Source: GN02-872 sp963518665 (GTDB taxonomy: Bacteria; Patescibacteriota; Gracilibacteria; BD1-5; UBA6164). From it: DNA of 57,200 bases. The notes under the pieces were generated by a model, which worked only from the letters and a program-made list of their open reading frames with translations, was not told the origin of the DNA and ran no database searches. Below are positions 40,861 to 51,090 of the stretch, one piece after another (position 1 is the stretch's first letter; the number at the start of each line of letters is the position of its first letter). The position numbers and the translations under genes were made by a program. The stretch is from NCBI GenBank assembly GCA_963518665.1, contig CAUQKR010000003.1:1-57200 (forward strand). The letters are read 5' to 3'.

Positions 40861-43116
40861 ATGCAAGCAAATCCAAAACAACAAGAAGCAATAGATAAAA
40901 TAGAATGAGCTCTTTTGATAATAGCTGGAGCAGGAAGCTGAAAAACAGCTACTTTGACAAAAAGGGTAGAAAATATGATAGAAAATCACAATATAAAACC
41001 TTCTTCTATTTTAATGGTAACTTTTACAAATAAAGCAGCAAATGAGATGAGAGAAAGAGTTGCAAAAACACTTTCTGTAGAAGTACCAAAAAGTATTTAT
41101 CAAAATAAAAATTTTCCACTAATCGGGACCTTTCACTCGATTGGTATTTTTATGCTAAAAGAAATTTTATCATCAAAATTTTGAGATGAAGTTTCAGAAA
41201 TAATATGAATAAAAAAAGATTTTGTTATTTATGATGAACAAGATAAAACTTCAGTTTTAAAAAGTATTATAAAAAATAAATTAAACTTAGATGAAAAAAC
41301 TTATCCAGCAAAACAAATTTCTTTTTATATTTCAAATGCAAAAAATTCTTTGATAACTGCAAAATCTTATGAAAGGGAAGTAGATAATCCTTTTAAAGAA
41401 GTGGTTTTCCAAGTTTACACTCACTATGAAAAAGAGCTTCAAGAAAATAATTCTTTGGATTTTGATGATATCTTAATAAAAACTTATGCTTTGCTTAGAA
41501 TAGAAAGAGTTTTGGAATATTATCAAGAAAAATATAAATTTTTAATGATAGATGAATATCAAGATACAAATGCTCCACAATATGAAATAGTAAAACTTTT
41601 AGCTTCAAAATACAGAAATCTAGCTGTAGTTTGAGATGATGCACAATCTATTTATAGCTGGAGATGAGCAAATATGAATAATATAATAAATTTTAAAAAA
41701 GATTATCCAGAAGCTTTAGAAGTAAAATTAGAACAAAATTATAGAAGCACAAAAAATATTATTGCCTGAGCAAACTCTGTTATAAAAAATAATACAATCT
41801 GAATAAAAAAAGAACTTTGGACTGATAATGATACTTGAGAATTTATAAAATACATAGAAGCTCCAGATGATAAAATCGAAGCAAAAGTTATTGCAAAAAT
41901 AATCAAACATAAAAAAGAAAATAATTTAGAAAGTAAATATTCTGATAATTTGATTTTGTATAGAACAAATGCTCAATCAAGGCAAATAGAAGAAGCTCTT
42001 ATTTCTGAAAATATTCCTTATAAAGTTATTTGAGGTTTAAAATTTTACGAAAGAAAAGAAATAAAAGATTTAGTTGCTTATCTAAAACTTATTCACAATA
42101 ATAATGATTCTATAAGTTTAAAAAGAATTATAAATGTTCCTCCAAGAAAAATATGAGCAAAAAGTATAGAAACTCTTGATATTTATAAAAATAATTTTGA
42201 ATTACCATATTTTCATATAATTCAAAATATAGATGAAGTAGAGGAAATAAACTCAGGAGCGAAATCTGCTATAAAAAATTTTTATAATATTTATGAATAT
42301 TTACATGAAAAATCTAAAATTTTAAATCTAGATGAATTATTAAGTGAAATTATAAAAATTACAAATTATGAGGAATATATTTTAGATTGACTTTCTGATG
42401 AAGAAAAAGAAAGTAAAAGACAAAATATTCTTGAATTAAAAAATCTTACTTCAGAATATAACTGACTTGAACCTAGAGAAGCTTTATGAAATTTTTTGGA
42501 AGATATTTCTCTTTTGACTGATATGGATAAAGAAAATAATGTTCAAGATTTTGTAACATTGATGACAATCCATACAAGTAAATGACTAGAAGAAAAAAAT
42601 GTTTTTTTAGCTTGAGTAGAAGAATGAATTTTCCCAAGTTTCAGAAGTGTAGGTAATACAAATGAACTAGAAGAAGAAAGAAGACTTATGTATGTAGCTA
42701 TGACTAGAGCAAAAGAAGAACTTTATATTTCTAGAGCAATGGAAAGATTTTATTTTTGAGATTATGTAAGAAATCCAGAAAGTAGATTTTTTAAAGAAAT
42801 AAATAAAGATTTTATAGAAGAAGTTGATTTATCAAATTATATAGATAGTTCTTCCAAATTTTTCTCAACTACTAGTAATTTTGATTTCCAAGATATAACT
42901 ATAAATAATTTTAGCTGAGAAAAAGTTGCAGCAAGATTGGTAAGAAAATTAGCTGAAAACGATATTGCAAATTTTAATATTTGAGATAAAGTAAAACACC
43001 CAAAATTTTGAAACTGAATAATTACTTGAATGTCTTGAGAAATAGCTACAATAGCTTTTACTTGAGTATGATCAAAAAAATTGAACATAAAAATTGCACC
43101 AGTTAGAAAAATATAA
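40861..43116 (+). CDS. pcrA: UvrD/PcrA-family DNA helicase
   Basis: A full-length 751-residue SF1A helicase. It has the Q-motif NPKQQEAID, Walker A IAGAGSGKTAT (one Gly TGA), VTFTNKAANEMRERV, GTFHSIG, Walker B FLMIDEYQDTN, VGDDAQSIYSWRGA, QNYRST, TIHTSKGLEEKNVFLAGVEEGIFP and EERRLMYVAMTRAKEEL. A C-terminal Tudor-like KVKHPKFGNGIITG follows. It unwinds DNA in repair and removes RecA or stalled polymerase. Confidence 0.96.
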
Positions 43117-43141
43117 AAATCCCCAAATATTGGGGATTTTT
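43117..43141. terminator. Bidirectional terminator
   Basis: AAAAATCCCC-AAATATT-GGGGATTTTT, the same GGGGAT design as the terminators at 3.6-5 kb. Confidence 0.85.
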
Positions 43142-43144
43142 AGT

Positions 43145-43582
43145 TTAGTTTGAAGCCACTGTAATTGGGTTTTTTCTATACATATTTTCTAAGGAATTTT
43201 TTACTGTTACATAAAGTTCACCTAAAGTAGCAACTGACATAACAATAAAATAAACTAAAATAATAATATATTTATCACCTAAATTATTTAAAAAAGCAGG
43301 GGATAAAATAAACCAAAAAAATGAGAAACAAACCATCGTAGCAAAGGTCAACACATCTGACATAATATCATTTAAGCAGTCATTAACATTGCTATAATTT
43401 ACAGATTTTATACTTGTAAGCCAATAATAACATATTGTTAAAATAATTGAAACAAAAGTTATTAGTAAATCATACAAAGTATCACTTTTCTCAAAAATGT
43501 TTTCACTAAAGATAACTATAGAAAAAGTTATTATAGAAAGCCATAAAGAAACATTTAAGAAAAAATATTTTAAAATTTTCAT
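43145..43582 (-). CDS. SD-led four-helix membrane protein
   Basis: A 145-residue protein with four hydrophobic helices, opening MKILKYFFLNVSLWLSIITF. The start at 43582 is chosen because GGAG sits six bases before it; the earlier in-frame ATG at 43594 overlaps that SD. There is no TGA codon. It lies downstream of 43713-44102 on the same strand. Function unknown. Confidence 0.65.
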   Translation of the reverse strand: MKILKYFFLNVSLWLSIITFSIVIFSENIFEKSDTLYDLLITFVSIILTICYYWLTSIKSVNYSNVNDCLNDIMSDVLTFATMVCFSFFWFILSPAFLNNLGDKYIIILVYFIVMSVATLGELYVTVKNSLENMYRKNPITVASN

Positions 43583-43712
43583 TTTAATCTCCATATTTTA
43601 CATTTTAGATCAAAAACTAAATAATAGTAATTACAAGAAAGACAATTATAAAAAATTTTTATAGACATTTAGCAACTGCTATTATTCCATAAATTTTTTA
43701 ATCCTTATATTT

Positions 43713-44102
43713 TTAATAACTTTCTATTTTTTTAATTCCTGAAACTAAAATCAAATAATAGTAAACAGAAAAATAAGAAATGACTATTAAGCTTAATAAG
43801 AAGCAAAGTAGCCAATAATCATTTGTTACAAAACCTTGATATAAACTATAGAAAAACCTTACGATAAATATTAAAATTAAAATACTTGTAGTAAAAGTTA
43901 ATATTAAAATAAAAACATTATTACTTAATTTAGTTAATCTTTCGCTTTCTATCAATAAGATAATTCCTAATAAGTAACTAAAAACAGATATCAATCCAAA
44001 ATACATAAATTCAGGATTATTATGGTTAAAAAAATAAATGATTCCTACAATATATGAACTTAGAAAGATAAACCAAGAAATTACTTTATACATAGTTAAC
44101 AT
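43713..44102 (-). CDS. SD-led four-helix membrane protein
   Basis: 129 residues with four predicted transmembrane segments and short loops (ISWFIFLSSYIVGIIYFF; FGLISVFSYLLGIILLI; and two more). TGA-free, GGAG seven bases before the ATG, own promoter. Same size and layout as 43145-43582 but not obviously alike in sequence. Function unknown. Confidence 0.65.
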   Translation of the reverse strand: MLTMYKVISWFIFLSSYIVGIIYFFNHNNPEFMYFGLISVFSYLLGIILLIESERLTKLSNNVFILILTFTTSILILIFIVRFFYSLYQGFVTNDYWLLCFLLSLIVISYFSVYYYLILVSGIKKIESY

Positions 44103-44139
44103 AATTTTTCTCCTATAGTAAAAAATGAAAACTATTTAT

Positions 44140-44167
44140 AGTATAAAATATTTACAAAATAAGTCAA
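44140..44167 (-). promoter_or_regulatory. Promoter of gene 43713-44102
   Basis: TTGACT, 16 bases, TATACT on the minus strand. Confidence 0.7.
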
Positions 44168-44170
44168 GAA

Positions 44171-44203
44171 AAAAGTAAGTTAAAAATTTAACTTACTTTA
44201 AAA
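44171..44203 (-). terminator. Terminator of gene 44208-44351
   Basis: AAAGTAAGTTAAA/TTTAACTTACTTT, a 13-bp perfect stem. Confidence 0.8.
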
Positions 44204-44207
44204 AAAA

Positions 44208-44351
44208 TTATAATATTTTCTTCTGATTCACACCATGTAATAAGCATAATGATGCTAATAAAATAGGTAAAGAAGTGCTTAAAGGTAATAAAAACATTCC
44301 CGATAAGACACCTAAACCTACAAAAATATTATATAAGAATTTAGTTTTCAT
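44208..44351 (-). CDS. SD-led 47-aa hydrophobic peptide
   Basis: Opens MKTKFLYNIFVGLGVLSGMF and continues hydrophobic to VNQKKIL, so one or two membrane helices. The Gly codons are GGN and there is no TGA. AAGGAG and a TTGACT-N16-TATAAT promoter lie upstream and a terminator downstream, making a stand-alone unit. Possibly a membrane peptide or toxin-like; no function can be assigned. Confidence 0.6.
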   Translation of the reverse strand: MKTKFLYNIFVGLGVLSGMFLLPLSTSLPILLASLCLLHGVNQKKIL

Positions 44352-44390
44352 AAAATTTCTCCTTATTTTTTATATATAAAAACTTTATAT

Positions 44391-44418
44391 ATTATATAGT
44401 ATTTTAATTTAAAGTCAA
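44391..44418 (-). promoter_or_regulatory. Promoter of gene 44208-44351
   Basis: TTGACT, 16 bases, TATAAT on the minus strand. Confidence 0.75.
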
Positions 44419-44466
44419 ATAAAATATATTGTATAAAATATTTATACAATATATTTTAAAAGCTTT

Positions 44467-45414
44467 TTATTGCATTAAATCACTTCCAGATATAAGTTTA
44501 GAAGATCTTCATTCTAAATCTTCATTTAAATAAATAAGTTTAGAATTATCTTTTGCCCCGATATTTCCAAGAGTTTCTATTCTAGAAGAATCAAGTAAAA
44601 ATTGTAAAACTTTTTCAGCATTTAAAGAATCATCAGTTCTTCTAATCATATCAACAGATTCTTTAAATCATTCTGCAATTTTCATTCTTTGACCTGCCAT
44701 ACCTTCTCAAAGAAGAATTTTACTTTCTTTTTCAGCTTCTGCTTCTTTAACTTGAAGAATTTTTTTAGCTTCAGCTTCATTCATAGCTGCTTCTTTCAAT
44801 TTTTCAGTTTCTACAACTTTATTCATAGCATCCATAACTTTTTTTTCTAGTTCTACATCTCTAACTTGAATAGAATCTAGTTTATAACCAAAAGTTCAAA
44901 GTTTTTGTCTAAGTCTTTCTTCGATTTCTTCACCGATTTCCTCTCTTTTATTAAAAATTTCTTTATGAGAAAATCATACAATCATAGCTCTTAATTGTTC
45001 ATCAATTGTTGATTTAATCATTGTTCTATGATCATCAATAGAGTAAACTGATCTATAAATAGCTCAGCTCATAGAATCATCATGATCATCTTCTACAAAA
45101 TATATTACATTTAACCCAATATAAGCTGTAACATTATCTGAAGTAACTCATTGAACTTCAACTCAAAGATTTACTCTTCTCAAATTTTGATGTCTTGTTT
45201 GTTCTACAATTGGAATAATTATATGAAAACCAGGTCTTAAAATTCTAGTATATTTTCATAAAAATTCTACTGTCCTAACTGTATTTGGTTGGACTATTCT
45301 TACTCATCAAACAACTATTAAGATAGCAAGAGGAACAAATACTACAGCTAAAGGTGGAAATACTATAGATAATAATATAAAAATCACTAATAAAACTGGC
45401 ACTAACATTTTCAT
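44467..45414 (-). CDS. SPFH/Band 7 (stomatin-like) membrane protein
   Basis: 315 residues with an N-terminal membrane hairpin (~1-40) and a typical prohibitin-homology domain: VRTVEFLGKYTRILRPGFHIIIP, VTSDNVTAYIGLNVIYFVED, YRSVYSIDDHRTMIKSTIDEQLRAM and GYKLDSIQVRDVELEKKVMDAMNK. A coiled coil with Ala/Glu-rich NEAEAKKILQVKEAEAEKES follows. Related to QmcA/HflK scaffolds that organise membrane proteases. It returns to TGA-rich native usage between SD-led clusters. Confidence 0.92.
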
Positions 45415-45485
45415 AATAAAAATATTATATAATAAAGTACTTTTAAATTATATCAAATAATATTAAAAAATCAAAAAAAAGAGTA

Positions 45486-45513
45486 TTGACTTTTTTATAA
45501 AAAGTTTTATAAT
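45486..45513 (+). promoter_or_regulatory. Promoter of gene 45546-46061
   Basis: TTGACT, 16 bases, TATAAT. Confidence 0.78.
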
Positions 45514-45545
45514 ATTTAAGTCTAATTAAAAAAAGGAGTAAAATT

Positions 45546-46061
45546 ATGATTAGAACAACAAATTCACTAGATGATGAAGTAATAAAAATTTTAAAACTCC
45601 TTTTAGTAGAGTTAAAAAGTTTTTATTTATGGGATTATCAAAGCAAGCTATTAAGTTTACTTGAAAATATTTTTCAAGAAGCTGAAATCTCTCAATCAGA
45701 TGAAAAAATTTTTCTTCTAATAAAAGGAGAAAAATATAACATTTCATTTGTAGTAAAAGATGATTTTGGAGAATATTTTATTCCAAATGGCAAACCTTTG
45801 ACTGGAAGTCCTTTATTATCAATCAAAGACTTACGATTGCTAAATAGGGAAAACTATGTTGTAGAAAAAACATACAACACAAAATATCATTTCTATGATG
45901 AAGAAAAGGATGAGACAAACTTAACCTTTATTATTAAGTTAAAAAGTCGACTTTTATCATATAGAAAATTTTATTTACCTCCAACAGTGGATTTAACAGA
46001 TTGTGATGATAGTCTATTTTCTGCTTTTATCAAGTCAGAAGTAGAACTTGAATCTCAATAA
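45546..46061 (+). CDS. Unknown SD-led 171-aa protein
   Basis: TGA-free, AAAAAGGAG nine bases before the ATG. An acidic soluble protein: MIRTTNSLDDEVIKILKLLL at the start, DDFGEYFIPNGKPLTGSPLL in the middle. The Gly codons are GGA/GGC, unlike the neighbours. Own promoter and terminator. Function unknown; it may belong with 46157-46615 by layout. Confidence 0.65.
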   Translation: MIRTTNSLDDEVIKILKLLLVELKSFYLWDYQSKLLSLLENIFQEAEISQSDEKIFLLIKGEKYNISFVVKDDFGEYFIPNGKPLTGSPLLSIKDLRLLNRENYVVEKTYNTKYHFYDEEKDETNLTFIIKLKSRLLSYRKFYLPPTVDLTDCDDSLFSAFIKSEVELESQ

Positions 46062-46070
46062 TTTTTTCTA

Positions 46071-46097
46071 AAAAGCAAGGAAATCCTTGCTTTTTTT
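46071..46097 (+). terminator. Terminator of gene 45546-46061
   Basis: AAAAGCAAGG/CCTTGCTTTT hairpin with T run; the next promoter begins in its T tail. Confidence 0.9.
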
Positions 46098-46124
46098 TGA
46101 CTTTTTTAAAAAATAATTTATAAT
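46097..46124 (+). promoter_or_regulatory. Promoter of gene 46157-46615
   Basis: TTGACT, 16 bases, TATAAT. Confidence 0.78.
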
Positions 46125-46156
46125 AAAAATAATTTTCATATAAAAAGGAGAAAATT

Positions 46157-46615
46157 ATGAAAAATGAAACTTTTATAATCCCAGAAACAATTGCAGAAAA
46201 ATTAGTTTTAATTGCAAAAAATTTCAAAACTTGCAAAAATTCTAATTTTATAAAAAATTTTTTCAATCATCTAAATTCTTTTGATTTTATTCAAAAAATT
46301 AATTATTATTCAGAATTTCATGAAATTCACTTATCTTTTAAAATAGATTTTATTGAAATTGAAATTGTATTTATTTTGAAAGATAATGATAAAATTTTAG
46401 AAAAAGAAGATTCTAGATTTATTTTATCAAATGAATATATTTTTGAAAATGACATAAAATCAATAAGTTTTTATTATAAATACATAATTCCAAAACGTCA
46501 AGGTAAACTGAGAATTATGGCTTTTTTAGAAACAGATTTATATGATTTTGATGGGAAAAAATTGGATTTAAACTGTATTTCTTATGAAGATTTATTTTTG
46601 AAATATTGTCTTTAA
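46157..46615 (+). CDS. Unknown SD-led 152-aa protein
   Basis: TGA-free, AAGGAG eight bases before the ATG. Soluble, with alternating strands such as HLSFKIDFIEIEIVFILKDND and SISFYYKYIIPKRQGKLRIM; ends FLKYCL. Promoter, SD and terminator form a self-contained cassette like the preceding one. Function unknown. Confidence 0.65.
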   Translation: MKNETFIIPETIAEKLVLIAKNFKTCKNSNFIKNFFNHLNSFDFIQKINYYSEFHEIHLSFKIDFIEIEIVFILKDNDKILEKEDSRFILSNEYIFENDIKSISFYYKYIIPKRQGKLRIMAFLETDLYDFDGKKLDLNCISYEDLFLKYCL

Positions 46616-46622
46616 ATTTTTT

Positions 46623-46649
46623 AAAGAAGCTTTTTAGCTTCTTTTTTAT
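46623..46649 (+). terminator. Terminator of gene 46157-46615
   Basis: AAAGAAGCT/AGCTTCTTT hairpin with T run. Confidence 0.85.
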
Positions 46650-46655
46650 TTTCTC

Positions 46656-46682
46656 TTGAATTTTTTTTTTTTTGTATATAAT
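46656..46682 (+). promoter_or_regulatory. Promoter of wecB
   Basis: TTGAAT, 15 bases, TATAAT. The -10 overlaps an upstream in-frame ATG (46681), so translation must start later, at 46714. Confidence 0.55.
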
Positions 46683-46713
46683 GAATAAAAAATTATTTTA
46701 CTTAAAAAATAAT

Positions 46714-48084
46714 ATGGAAGAAAAAGAAATTTTTGTCAGAGAAAATTTTTGGGAAGATTTAAAAAAATCAGAACAAAAATATTTACATATAATTATGATA
46801 GCTACAAAACCAGATATCATAAAACAAGCTCCTTTATATTTAGAACTAAAAAATCGTAATGAACTTGTAGCTTTAATTCATACAGGACAACACTATGACT
46901 ACAATTTGAGTAAATGAGTTTTAGATGAATTTTGAATGGAAGTTGATATAAACCTAAATATTTCTTGAGCAATTCATGAAAAATATGCAATGATTATAGA
47001 AAGACTTTGAAATATTTTGGTAAAAATAAAAGATGATTTTAAAAAAATTCCTGTTCCTTATGTTCATGGAGATACTTTAACAGCTACAACTGCTGATAAA
47101 GCAGCATTTTTAAATAAATGCGCTGTTGTACATGTAGAAGCTTGAATCAGAACTTTTACTCCCAAAAAAGAATTTTTTCATGAATTATTTAAAAAATATA
47201 AAAAATGAAAATTTAATTGGGAAAAATATTATAAATCTTTGCAAGATTTTTCAAATTATGAAAGGGGAAGTATAGAACCTTATCCAGAACAATTTGATAC
47301 TAGAGCTATTGAAGGTTCTACCGGTATTTTTATGGCACCAGTAGATTTATACAAAAAAACCTTAAAAGCTGAAGGTTTTCCAAAAGAAAATATAAAAGTT
47401 GTTTGAAATACAGTTGTAGATGCAATAGAAATCTCAAAACAAAAAGTAGAAAATTCAAAAGCTTTTGAGCTTTACCCAACAATGAAATGAAAAAATTTTA
47501 TTTTTGTTACAATTCATAGAAGAGAAAATTGTGAGAAAAAAGAAAGATTTTTAGTTATTTTCAATGCAATAAAAAAATTGGTTGAAAGAGGAGTTTTTGT
47601 TTGTTTTTTGGAATTAAATGCATCAAAGACAGCAATTGAAAAATATTGACTAAAAGAAGAACTAGAAAACTTAATAGAAAAATACAAAGAAAATTTTGCT
47701 TACTGACCAGCTTTAGCTCACCATACTGAAGTTATTGATATGATTACAAAAGCTTGAGCAGTTGTAACAGATAGCTGAAGTATGCAAGAAGAAGCAAATA
47801 TTGTATGAGTTCCTTGTGTAACTGTTAGATTTGGTTCTGATAGAACTGAAACAATTCTTGATTGAGCAAATGTTATAGCTCCACCAATAAATTCTGAACT
47901 TATAGCAGATATAGTAGAATGAGCTATATCAAACAAAAAAATGATAAAAAAAGAACACCTTTACTGAAGAGATGTTTCTAAAAAAATAGTTAATGAAGTT
48001 TTAAAAAAATTAAGAAAAGAAAAAAATCTTTTTAGATTTGATGATGAAAGACTTGATTTAGAACAATTTTTTAATTGGAAATAA
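46714..48084 (+). CDS. wecB: UDP-N-acetylglucosamine 2-epimerase (WecB/MnaA type)
   Basis: 456 residues of GT-B-like epimerase. Motifs: IIMIATKPDIIKQAPLYLEL, HTGQHYDYNLS, PYVHGDTLTATTADKAAFLNK, VVHVEAGIRTFTP, TIHRRENC and VTDSGSMQEEANIVGVPCVTVR. It makes UDP-ManNAc for surface glycans. About 60 extra residues follow the VEAG motif (before PYPEQFDTRAIEG), longer than the usual ~375 aa enzyme. Confidence 0.9.
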
Positions 48085-48085
48085 T

Positions 48086-48114
48086 AAAAAAGCAACCAAA
48101 ATGGTTGCTTTTTT
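48086..48114. terminator. Bidirectional terminator
   Basis: AAAAAAGCAACC-AAAAT-GGTTGCTTTTTT, a perfect 12-bp stem between wecB and the convergent gene. Confidence 0.9.
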
Positions 48115-48456
48115 CTATCATTTTCTTGTAACAAAAATAGTATAAGTCAAGTTTATAAATAATAAACAATGTAAACTAGATATTACAAAAACATCTTGGA
48201 TTTGAGAAAAGACTATAACCAGTAAAACTCCTAGTATAGAACACTGATCATAGAAAAGATTATCTCCATACTTTTGTCTGAAAAAAGAATTTTTAAAACC
48301 TCTTATATATGCTTTGTAGTAAAAATACAAAAACAAAGCATAAAAAGTATTTAAAAATAACATATTTCCAATTTGATATACCTCCAATTTTAAATTTATA
48401 TAAACAAAAAAAGGAAAAAATATTTTAAAAAAATCAAAAACTTTTCTAAAAGTCAT
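48115..48456 (-). CDS. SD-led small membrane protein ending TGA-TAG
   Basis: 112 residues by the standard code (113 if TGA is Gly). Two or three hydrophobic segments; opens MTFRKVFDFFKIFFPFFVYI. The only TGA is the codon at 48120-48118, immediately before TAG 48117-48115. The start is one base from the stop of 48458-48685 and is preceded by AGGTGG inside that gene, so the two are coupled. Function unknown. Confidence 0.65.
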
Positions 48457-48457
48457 A

Positions 48458-48685
48458 CTAAACCACCTTTTTCTTATTTTTTCTCCAAATATATAAGCCA
48501 GAAATAGGCAAAGCCAAAATCATAATCAAGTTATATAAATTTGCAAAAAAACTTTCAAATTTAAACATTAAAGTACCAAAAACTAAAAGAAAAACAAATA
48601 CAGCCAAAGCTAGTTTTTTAATTGCTTTTGTATCATTTTCTTTCAATTTACTCTCAAAACTTCCAAATCCACCTAAATCATTCAT
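48458..48685 (-). CDS. SD-led two-helix membrane protein
   Basis: 75 residues: a Gly/Phe-rich start MNDLGGFGSFESKLKENDTK, then two helices (LALAVFVFLLVFGTLMF; NLIMILALPISGLYIW) and a basic end RKNKKKVV. It has AAGGAGG, the strongest SD in the window, and TTGACA-N16-TATAAT. The Gly codons are GGN. First gene of a two-gene operon. Function unknown. Confidence 0.7.
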   Translation of the reverse strand: MNDLGGFGSFESKLKENDTKAIKKLALAVFVFLLVFGTLMFKFESFFANLYNLIMILALPISGLYIWRKNKKKVV

Positions 48686-48722
48686 TTTTTCCTCCTTTTT
48701 TAATGAATTATTAAGTCTTTAA

Positions 48723-48750
48723 ATTATAAAAGTTTTTTTATATTTGTCAA
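48723..48750 (-). promoter_or_regulatory. Promoter of the 48685-48115 operon
   Basis: TTGACA, 16 bases, TATAAT on the minus strand. Confidence 0.8.
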
Positions 48751-48769
48751 AACATAAAAAAATAAAAGA

Positions 48770-48789
48770 TTTTTAATCTTTTATTTTAA
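48770..48789 (-). terminator. Terminator overlapping the stop of 48781-49593
   Basis: AAATAAAAGAT/ATCTTTTATTT hairpin. Confidence 0.6.
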
Positions 48790-49593
48790 ATTCATAGCAA
48801 TTCATTGTAATTTTTGAATCATTATTTTATATATTTCAAGCTTTTTTTTGTCAGATTCTATATAAATAGAATTATAATTCATACTTGAAGCAAAAACTTT
48901 TACTTTTATATTTAAGCTATCTATAACTTTTTCTAAAGCTTTTATTTTATCAACATTAGAAAGTTTTGAAAAACTTGGTGTATCTATTAAATTAGATATT
49001 TTTTCATCAAATTTTTGATCTATAATTATTCTTAATTCATTATCAAGATTTTGATTATTTTCTTCTATTTTTTTCTCTAAAACATCAACTTTAGAATTAT
49101 AATTTGCTTGCAGTTTTTGTTTATTTAAATACAAATTATTTTTTTCAACATAATTTTTTATATTTCATTCAACAAAAGACAAATAATTTTTATAATATTT
49201 TTGATTTATAAAAGGAACCAAATTTTTATATAAATCTTTTCTCAAATCCAGAAGGGAATTTTGAATTTTTAAAATTTCTTCTTCTTTGTTTATATTTGAT
49301 AATTTAAATTCTAAAGTTCAGTTATTTTTTAAATAATTATTTGCAATATTTTTTATTTGTTTATTTTCTTCAGGAGTTAAATTTTGTTTTATATAAGATG
49401 AAATTTTATATTCCTCCAAAAATAATTTAAATTTTGCATCTAGATTATTTTCAACCTTAGAAATATTCTCAATATCTTTTTTTAATTCTTTTATAGTTTT
49501 ACTTACATTCGAAAAACCATTATCATTTGCATAAATGAATGGAGAAAATGAAAAAACAAGAAATGTTATAATTAAGTAAATTATTTTTTTCAT
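48781..49593 (-). CDS. Exported coiled-coil protein
   Basis: 270 residues with a signal peptide (MKKIIYLIITFLVFSFSPFIYA). The rest is almost entirely helical coiled coil (SNVSKTIKELKKDIENISKV; EKKIEENNQNLDNELRIIID). Only two TGA codons. It follows the two-component genes on the same strand, 161 bases after the kinase stop, so it could be a target or partner of that system. Function unknown. Confidence 0.65.
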
Positions 49594-49637
49594 TTTTTTA
49601 TTTTTTTAATAAAAATATTAATTTATAATTAAAATAA

Positions 49638-49688
49638 GAAAACAAGACTTTTATTTTTTATAAGGCTTTTTAAAAATCTTGTTTTATC
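49638..49688 (-). terminator. Possible terminator after the kinase gene
   Basis: AAAACAAGA and TCTTGTTTT flank a ~30-base loop, so a weak hairpin. Confidence 0.35.
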
Positions 49689-49754
49689 TATTTTGGATTT
49701 TATTTATAAAAATTTTTTTTTCAAATTTTTAAAGTGAAGATTATGTGAAGATTT

Positions 49755-51083
49755 TTAGCTAATAAAAATTTTAAATGAAAAACCTTTATCAATATCAGTT
49801 TTTATTTCATATTTCCAATTATGTGCATTTAAAATTTTTGAAACAATAGAAAGTCAAACTCATATTCATCTTATATCTACATCTCAGGATTTTTCAACTT
49901 TTCATTGATAAAATTTTTCTGTTAAAAATGGTATTTCACTTGCTTTTATTCAGTTTCAATTATCAGAAAAATCTATATATTTTTTGGTAATATTTATTGT
50001 CAATAATTTATTTTCTCAAGCATATTTCATAAAATTTCAAATCAAATTATGTGAAAATTGCATAAATAGATCTTTATCAACTTTAATTAATAAATTATTT
50101 ATTCCAGTTATTTTAATTCTTTGCTTTTTTTCTATAAGTCTTTTTTTATGAGTTTCCGAAATATTTTTCAAAAGCTCAACAATATCTACTTTTTCAAGTT
50201 TTAACTCAATTTCTTTTCTATTAAATTTTTCAAATTCCATAATTTTATTTACAAGTTTAATAAGTCTATTCATTTCAGAACTTATAGAAGAAAGATTCTT
50301 TTCATTTAAAATTATAACTCAATCAGAAATTCATTCAAAATAACATTGTAGGGAAGTAATAGGAGTTTTCAATTCATGAGAAATATCAGCTAAAAGCCTA
50401 GTTCTAATTTGATTTTGCATACTTAGTTTTTTATTCAAATTATTTATAGAATTTACTAGTAATCAAATCTCATCTTTTGTATTTTTATATTCTATAACTT
50501 CAAAACTTTCAGAATTATTTCAATTCAGATTTGTATTCAAATTTTTTATCTTTTCTGTTGCTATATTTATAGGAGAAATGGTTTTTCTAACAAAAAATAT
50601 AAAAATTATAATTATAAATAAAATAGTTATAATATTTGTAATCAAAATACTATAAATAAAACGAATTATAAAAATAGATTCTGGAGAGTTAGGATTTTCT
50701 AGAGCCTTTAAAACTTTATTAAAATTATCAGTTGGAATAATCTCTTCAATATATTTTGGTGCAAGTCCAGATTTAACCAAATAATTTGTAACAATATCAA
50801 TATTTTCTTGTTTTTCCAAAGAAATTTTTCAATTATTTGTTTCAAGAAGCTCAAAAAATTCTATTTCTGCATCTGAAAAAATACTATCTATATCATCAGC
50901 AGTTTTTTTCTTTATAACTTCATTTATATAGTCAAGAGTTACACTATCTTTTGCTTTTGATTTATCATAAAAATAAATTTTTATATAGAAAGTATAAAAA
51001 ATATAAAAAGCTAAAATATTTGTCAATGCAATTATAAAAATACTTATAATTGTTCAAATAACAAATTTTTGACTAAGTTTCAT
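49755..51083 (-). CDS. Sensor histidine kinase
   Basis: 442 residues: TM1 (~10-32), extracytoplasmic sensor (~33-145), TM2 (~148-172, NIITILFIIIIFIFFV) and HAMP. The HisKA box RLLADISHELKTPITSLQ has phospho-His near 236. The HATPase has HNLIGNFMKYAGEN (N box), DNGNGI (G1) and RGIGVGLSIV (G2, Gly mostly TGA). The stimulus is unknown. Directly downstream of its response regulator. Confidence 0.92.
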
Positions 51084-51090
51084 TTTTATT

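Noticed and set aside
43583..43594. Start at 43594 for the membrane gene 43145-43582
   Set aside because: That ATG overlaps the GGAG which is correctly spaced for the ATG at 43582.
45546..46615. 45546-46061 and 46157-46615 as clear paralogues
   Set aside because: They share layout and size, but no convincing sequence blocks line up by eye.
46681..48084. Upstream in-frame ATG of wecB at 46681
   Set aside because: It lies within the -10 element TATAAT (46677-46682), so it cannot be in the mRNA from that promoter; 46714 is used instead.
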